Origin: Aliivibrio_A kagoshimensis
GTDB taxonomy: Bacteria > Pseudomonadota > Gammaproteobacteria > Enterobacterales > Vibrionaceae
Reading direction: 5' to 3'
Length of the DNA: 64,000 nucleotides
NCBI RefSeq assembly: GCF_050337105.1
Contig: NZ_JAKJSQ010000012.1
Coordinates: 10,279-74,278, forward strand
A program made the position numbers and the translations under genes. This document shows positions 61,564 to 64,000 of the stretch, in pieces (within the stretch, counting starts at the first letter, position 1; every line of letters begins with the position of its first letter). The notes below the pieces were generated by a model. That model was not told the origin of the DNA. It ran no database searches and saw only the letters and a program-made list of their open reading frames with translations.

Positions 61564-62694
61564 ATGACTGACCAATTCATCAAATCAAAAGCTGCTATTG
61601 CTTGGGGCCCAAACCAACCGCTTTCTGTTGAAGAAGTGGACGTAATGCTACCGCGCAAAGGCGAAGTGTTAGTTCGTATCGTAGCAACAGGCGTGTGCCA
61701 TACCGACGCATTTACCATGTCTGGCCAAGATCCAGAAGGCATCTTCCCGGTGATCTTAGGTCACGAAGGCGGCGGTATTGTTGAGCAGATCGGTGAAGGC
61801 GTGACCAGCGTATCCGTTGGCGATCACGTTATCCCACTTTACACCGCTGAGTGTGGCGAGTGTAAGTTCTGTAAATCTGGAAAAACTAACCTATGTAGCG
61901 CAGTACGTGAAACACAGGGTAAAGGTTTAATGCCAGATGGAACCACTCGTTTCTATAAAGATGGTCAGCCTATTTTCCACTACATGGGTTGTTCAACGTT
62001 CTCTGAATACACGGTTCTTCCTGAGATCTCTCTGGCTAAAGTGAGCAAAGAAGCGCCATTAGAAGAGGTTTGTCTACTAGGTTGCGGCGTCACCACTGGC
62101 ATGGGCGCAGTACTCAATACAGCAAAAGTAGAGAAAGGCGATAACGTGGCTATCTTTGGTCTTGGCGGTATCGGTCTGTCAGCGATTATTGGCGCGAAAA
62201 TGGCCGGCGCAAACCGCATTATTGGTATCGACATCAATGAGAGCAAGTTTGAACTGGCGAAACAGCTCGGCGCGACTGATTGCATCAACCCGAAAGATTA
62301 CGATAAACCGATTCAAGATGTAATTGTTGAGATGACCGATGGCGGTGTTGAGTACTCGTTTGAGTGTATAGGCAACGTGGATGTGATGCGTTCAGCGCTT
62401 GAGTGCTGTCACAAAGGTTGGGGCGAGTCTGTCGTGATTGGCGTGGCTGGTGCAGGTCAAGAGATCTCAACCCGTCCATTCCAGCTAGTGACTGGTCGTG
62501 TATGGCGTGGTTCTGCATTCGGTGGTGTTAAAGGCCGTTCTGAGCTTCCAGCCATTGTTGAGCGTTACATGGCAGGCGAATTTGCCCTGAATGACTTCAT
62601 TACCCACACCATGGGCCTTGATGACATCAACAAATCGTTTGATCTGATGCACAGCGGCGAAAGCATCCGTACTGTTATTCATTTTGATAAGTAA
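61564..62694 (+). CDS. frmA: S-(hydroxymethyl)glutathione dehydrogenase (class III alcohol dehydrogenase)
   Basis: 376 residues from ATG 61564 (AAAGGA just upstream); the frame extends 20 codons further. Zinc sites: catalytic Cys in GVCHTDAF and the structural four-cysteine cluster CGECKFCKSGKTNLC; NAD-binding motif GLGGIGLSAIIGAK. It oxidises the formaldehyde-glutathione adduct. fghA follows after a 186-base gap with a nested inverted repeat. Also called adhC. Confidence 0.95.
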   Translation: MTDQFIKSKAAIAWGPNQPLSVEEVDVMLPRKGEVLVRIVATGVCHTDAFTMSGQDPEGIFPVILGHEGGGIVEQIGEGVTSVSVGDHVIPLYTAECGECKFCKSGKTNLCSAVRETQGKGLMPDGTTRFYKDGQPIFHYMGCSTFSEYTVLPEISLAKVSKEAPLEEVCLLGCGVTTGMGAVLNTAKVEKGDNVAIFGLGGIGLSAIIGAKMAGANRIIGIDINESKFELAKQLGATDCINPKDYDKPIQDVIVEMTDGGVEYSFECIGNVDVMRSALECCHKGWGESVVIGVAGAGQEISTRPFQLVTGRVWRGSAFGGVKGRSELPAIVERYMAGEFALNDFITHTMGLDDINKSFDLMHSGESIRTVIHFDK

Positions 62695-62712
62695 TAGTAT
62701 TTAAATCCGAGT

Positions 62713-62807
62713 AAGACTGAATTACATCACAAGACGCCGTAAATCCATCCATGGAGGCTTGACCATAGCGTCCATGCTATGGACACTTGTTCAAGCAATT
62801 CGGTCTT
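62713..62807. repeat. Nested inverted-repeat element between frmA and fghA
   Basis: Three stems, one inside another: outer AAGACTGAATT (62713-62723) / AATTCGGTCTT (62797-62807, one G-T mismatch); middle GCTTGA (62757-62762) / TCAAGC (62791-62796); inner CCATAGC (62763-62769) / GCTATGG (62776-62782) with a GTCCAT loop. The long spacer on the left side includes CGCCGTAAATCCATCCATGG. This is the shape of a REP/MITE-type intergenic palindrome. No second copy is visible in the window. Confidence 0.7.
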
Positions 62808-62880
62808 AATCTTAACTCATTCCAGATAACAGTCAGCGCCATTGATTTTCGGCGCTTTTCTATTTTTACGGGAACCTAAC

Positions 62881-63720
62881 ATGAATGTAGAGAACATCAG
62901 CCAAGCAAAAGTGGCTGGCGGTTGGCACAAACAGTATAGCCACCCATCCCCAACCCTAAATTGCGACATGCGCTTTGCCATCTTTCTGCCCCCGCAAGCG
63001 AGCAGCACTAACCCAGTTCCGGTGATCTACTGGCTCTCTGGCTTAACATGCAGTGACGAGAATTTCATGCAAAAAGCCGGCGCATTCAAAATGGCGGCCG
63101 AGTTAGGGGTGGCGATTGTGGCACCAGACACCAGCCCACGTGGCGATGATGTTCCTGATGACGCAGAAGGCGCCTACGATTTTGGTTTGGGTGCAGGTTT
63201 TTACGTGAACGCTACGCAAGCGCCGTGGAATCGCAATTATCAGATGTATGACTATGTGGTGAATGAGCTGCCGAACTTGATAGAAGCGCACTTCCCTGTC
63301 TCTGATAAACGCGCGATTTCAGGGCACAGCATGGGCGGGCATGGCGCATTAACCATCGCCATGAAAAATGAAGATCGTTACAGCTCAGTCTCTGCATTCA
63401 GCCCTATCAGCAACCCAATTAACTGCCCTTGGGGTAAAAAAGCATTGGGCAACTATTTGGGCGATGATGTGAAAGAGTGGAAAGCGTATGACGCCTCTGA
63501 ACTGCTCAAAGCATCAAGCTTCAAGCTGCCTATATTGGTTGATCAAGGTGACGCGGATAACTTCTTAGAAGAGCAGCTGCACCCACAAGCGTTGGTAGAT
63601 GCGGCATCCATTTCAGGTGCAAACCTAGAGTTAAGAATGCAGCCTGGTTACGACCACAGCTACTTCTTTATCTCTAGCTTTATTGAAGATCACTTGAAGT
63701 TTCATGCTAAGTGGTTTTAG
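62881..63720 (+). CDS. fghA: S-formylglutathione hydrolase
   Basis: 279 residues from ATG 62881; 13 in-frame codons upstream are unsupported. Alpha/beta hydrolase of the esterase D family with nucleophile motif GHSMGGHGA, the WLSGLTCSDENFMQKAGAFKMAAE segment, and the final catalytic His in PGYDHSYFFI. It hydrolyses S-formylglutathione to formate and glutathione, completing formaldehyde detoxification begun by FrmA. Confidence 0.95.
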   Translation: MNVENISQAKVAGGWHKQYSHPSPTLNCDMRFAIFLPPQASSTNPVPVIYWLSGLTCSDENFMQKAGAFKMAAELGVAIVAPDTSPRGDDVPDDAEGAYDFGLGAGFYVNATQAPWNRNYQMYDYVVNELPNLIEAHFPVSDKRAISGHSMGGHGALTIAMKNEDRYSSVSAFSPISNPINCPWGKKALGNYLGDDVKEWKAYDASELLKASSFKLPILVDQGDADNFLEEQLHPQALVDAASISGANLELRMQPGYDHSYFFISSFIEDHLKFHAKWF

Positions 63721-63753
63721 TAGGGTTTGTTTTAATAAGTGTTGAATGGAAAT

Positions 63754-63781
63754 GGCCTGCTTTGAGAGCAGGCTTTTTTTT
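63754..63781 (+). terminator. Intrinsic terminator after fghA
   Basis: GCCTGC-TTTGAGA-GCAGGC stem followed by TTTTTTTT. 34 bases after the fghA stop. Confidence 0.85.
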
Positions 63782-63819
63782 AGTCAAGCAGGAGTATTTA
63801 ACTCGAATATAAGGTGAAA

Positions 63820-64000
63820 CTAATTTTTATGGATAGTTAAGTATTTACTCCAGCACTCTTTTGTTGAGTTATTGTAAGTCACTGACACTAACATTCCAGT
63901 AGTTAAACCAGTTAAAGCAACTGAAAGTGCTTGCTTAACAGCTGAGATCTTAACTCCAATTTGATTTGCATAATAATAAACCGAGTTGGTTCCATTATAA
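63820..64000 (-). CDS. Unidentified protein, C-terminal 59 residues (partial)
   Basis: Reading the minus strand from the right edge, a frame is open for 59 codons to a stop (TAG) at 63820-63822. The visible end has a helix-like part (VKISAVKQALSVALTGLTTG), then a strand-rich part (MLVSVTYNN...CWSKYLTIHKN) with one cysteine. It is unlike any family I recognise with confidence; similar endings occur in small secreted Vibrio proteins. The gene starts outside the window. Confidence 0.55.
   Translation of the reverse strand, partial: YNGTNSVYYYANQIGVKISAVKQALSVALTGLTTGMLVSVTYNNSTKECWSKYLTIHKN

Noticed and set aside
1..64000. CRISPR arrays, prophage genes, transposases, integrase sites, tRNA or rRNA genes
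   Set aside because: I looked for direct-repeat arrays, phage structural genes and cloverleaf or rRNA sequences and saw none. This is by eye; a tRNAscan or CRISPR search would be decisive.

Overview
The window is chromosomal DNA of a gammaproteobacterium, almost certainly a member of the Vibrionaceae (Vibrio or a close relative). The evidence is a complete Na+-translocating NADH:quinone reductase operon (nqrABCDEF) followed by apbE and nqrM, sodium-type flagellar stator genes (pomAB) beside xseB-ispA-dxs and thiI, a DUF3622 gene and a Tsx/OmpK-like outer-membrane protein. The base composition is moderately AT-rich throughout. I see no prophage, insertion sequence, CRISPR array, rRNA or tRNA gene. 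Gene density is high and most of the window is core genome.

Layout. 1-2.9 kb: end of a LysR regulator, SOS-controlled dinB, and a double-receiver diguanylate cyclase. 2.9-10.1 kb: nqrABCDEF, apbE and nqrM, all on the minus strand. This is the sodium pump plus the two proteins that mature it. 10.5-18.9 kb: bolA, rlmG, yajG, a secreted cyclophilin, ampG, an outer-membrane channel, panE, yajL and thiI. Much of this order is shared with the bolA-to-thiI region of E. coli. 19-23.9 kb: pomAB (minus) behind a sigma-28-type promoter, divergent from xseB-ispA-dxs. 24-30.3 kb: a minus-strand run glyA, nrdR, ribD, ribE, ribH, nusB, thiL, pgpA, in which ribBA is absent from the place it holds in V. cholerae.

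30.6-41 kb: a YitT-family membrane protein, a Yej-like oligopeptide ABC transporter with two separate ATPases and a MliC-like lipoprotein at the end, gmhB, and the methionine importer metNIQ behind a MetJ operator. 41-45 kb: the zinc-free ribosomal protein pair rpmE2-rpmJ2 under a perfect Zur-like palindrome, trmO, proS and a TauE/SafE exporter. 45-51.5 kb: small conserved genes (yaeP, DUF4250, Pmp3, Gre-like, DUF3622), a PhoD-like phosphatase, a sodium-dependent transporter and a higBA toxin-antitoxin pair. 51.6-58.4 kb: purL, mltF, a 46-residue basic small protein and tadA. 58.6-63.7 kb: tnaA with a newly read tnaC-type leader peptide, then a LysR regulator divergent from the glutathione-dependent formaldehyde pathway (frmA, fghA). 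The right edge cuts an unidentified minus-strand gene.

The window is rich in readable regulation: a LexA box (dinB), two PurR boxes (glyA, purL), a MetJ array (metN), a Zur palindrome (rpmE2-rpmJ2), a FliA promoter (pomAB), a toxin-antitoxin operator (higBA) and the tnaC leader. I found no large undescribed system. The least explained elements are the 46-residue basic protein at 57.7 kb, the nested inverted repeat between frmA and fghA, the long tna leader region and the truncated protein at the right edge.
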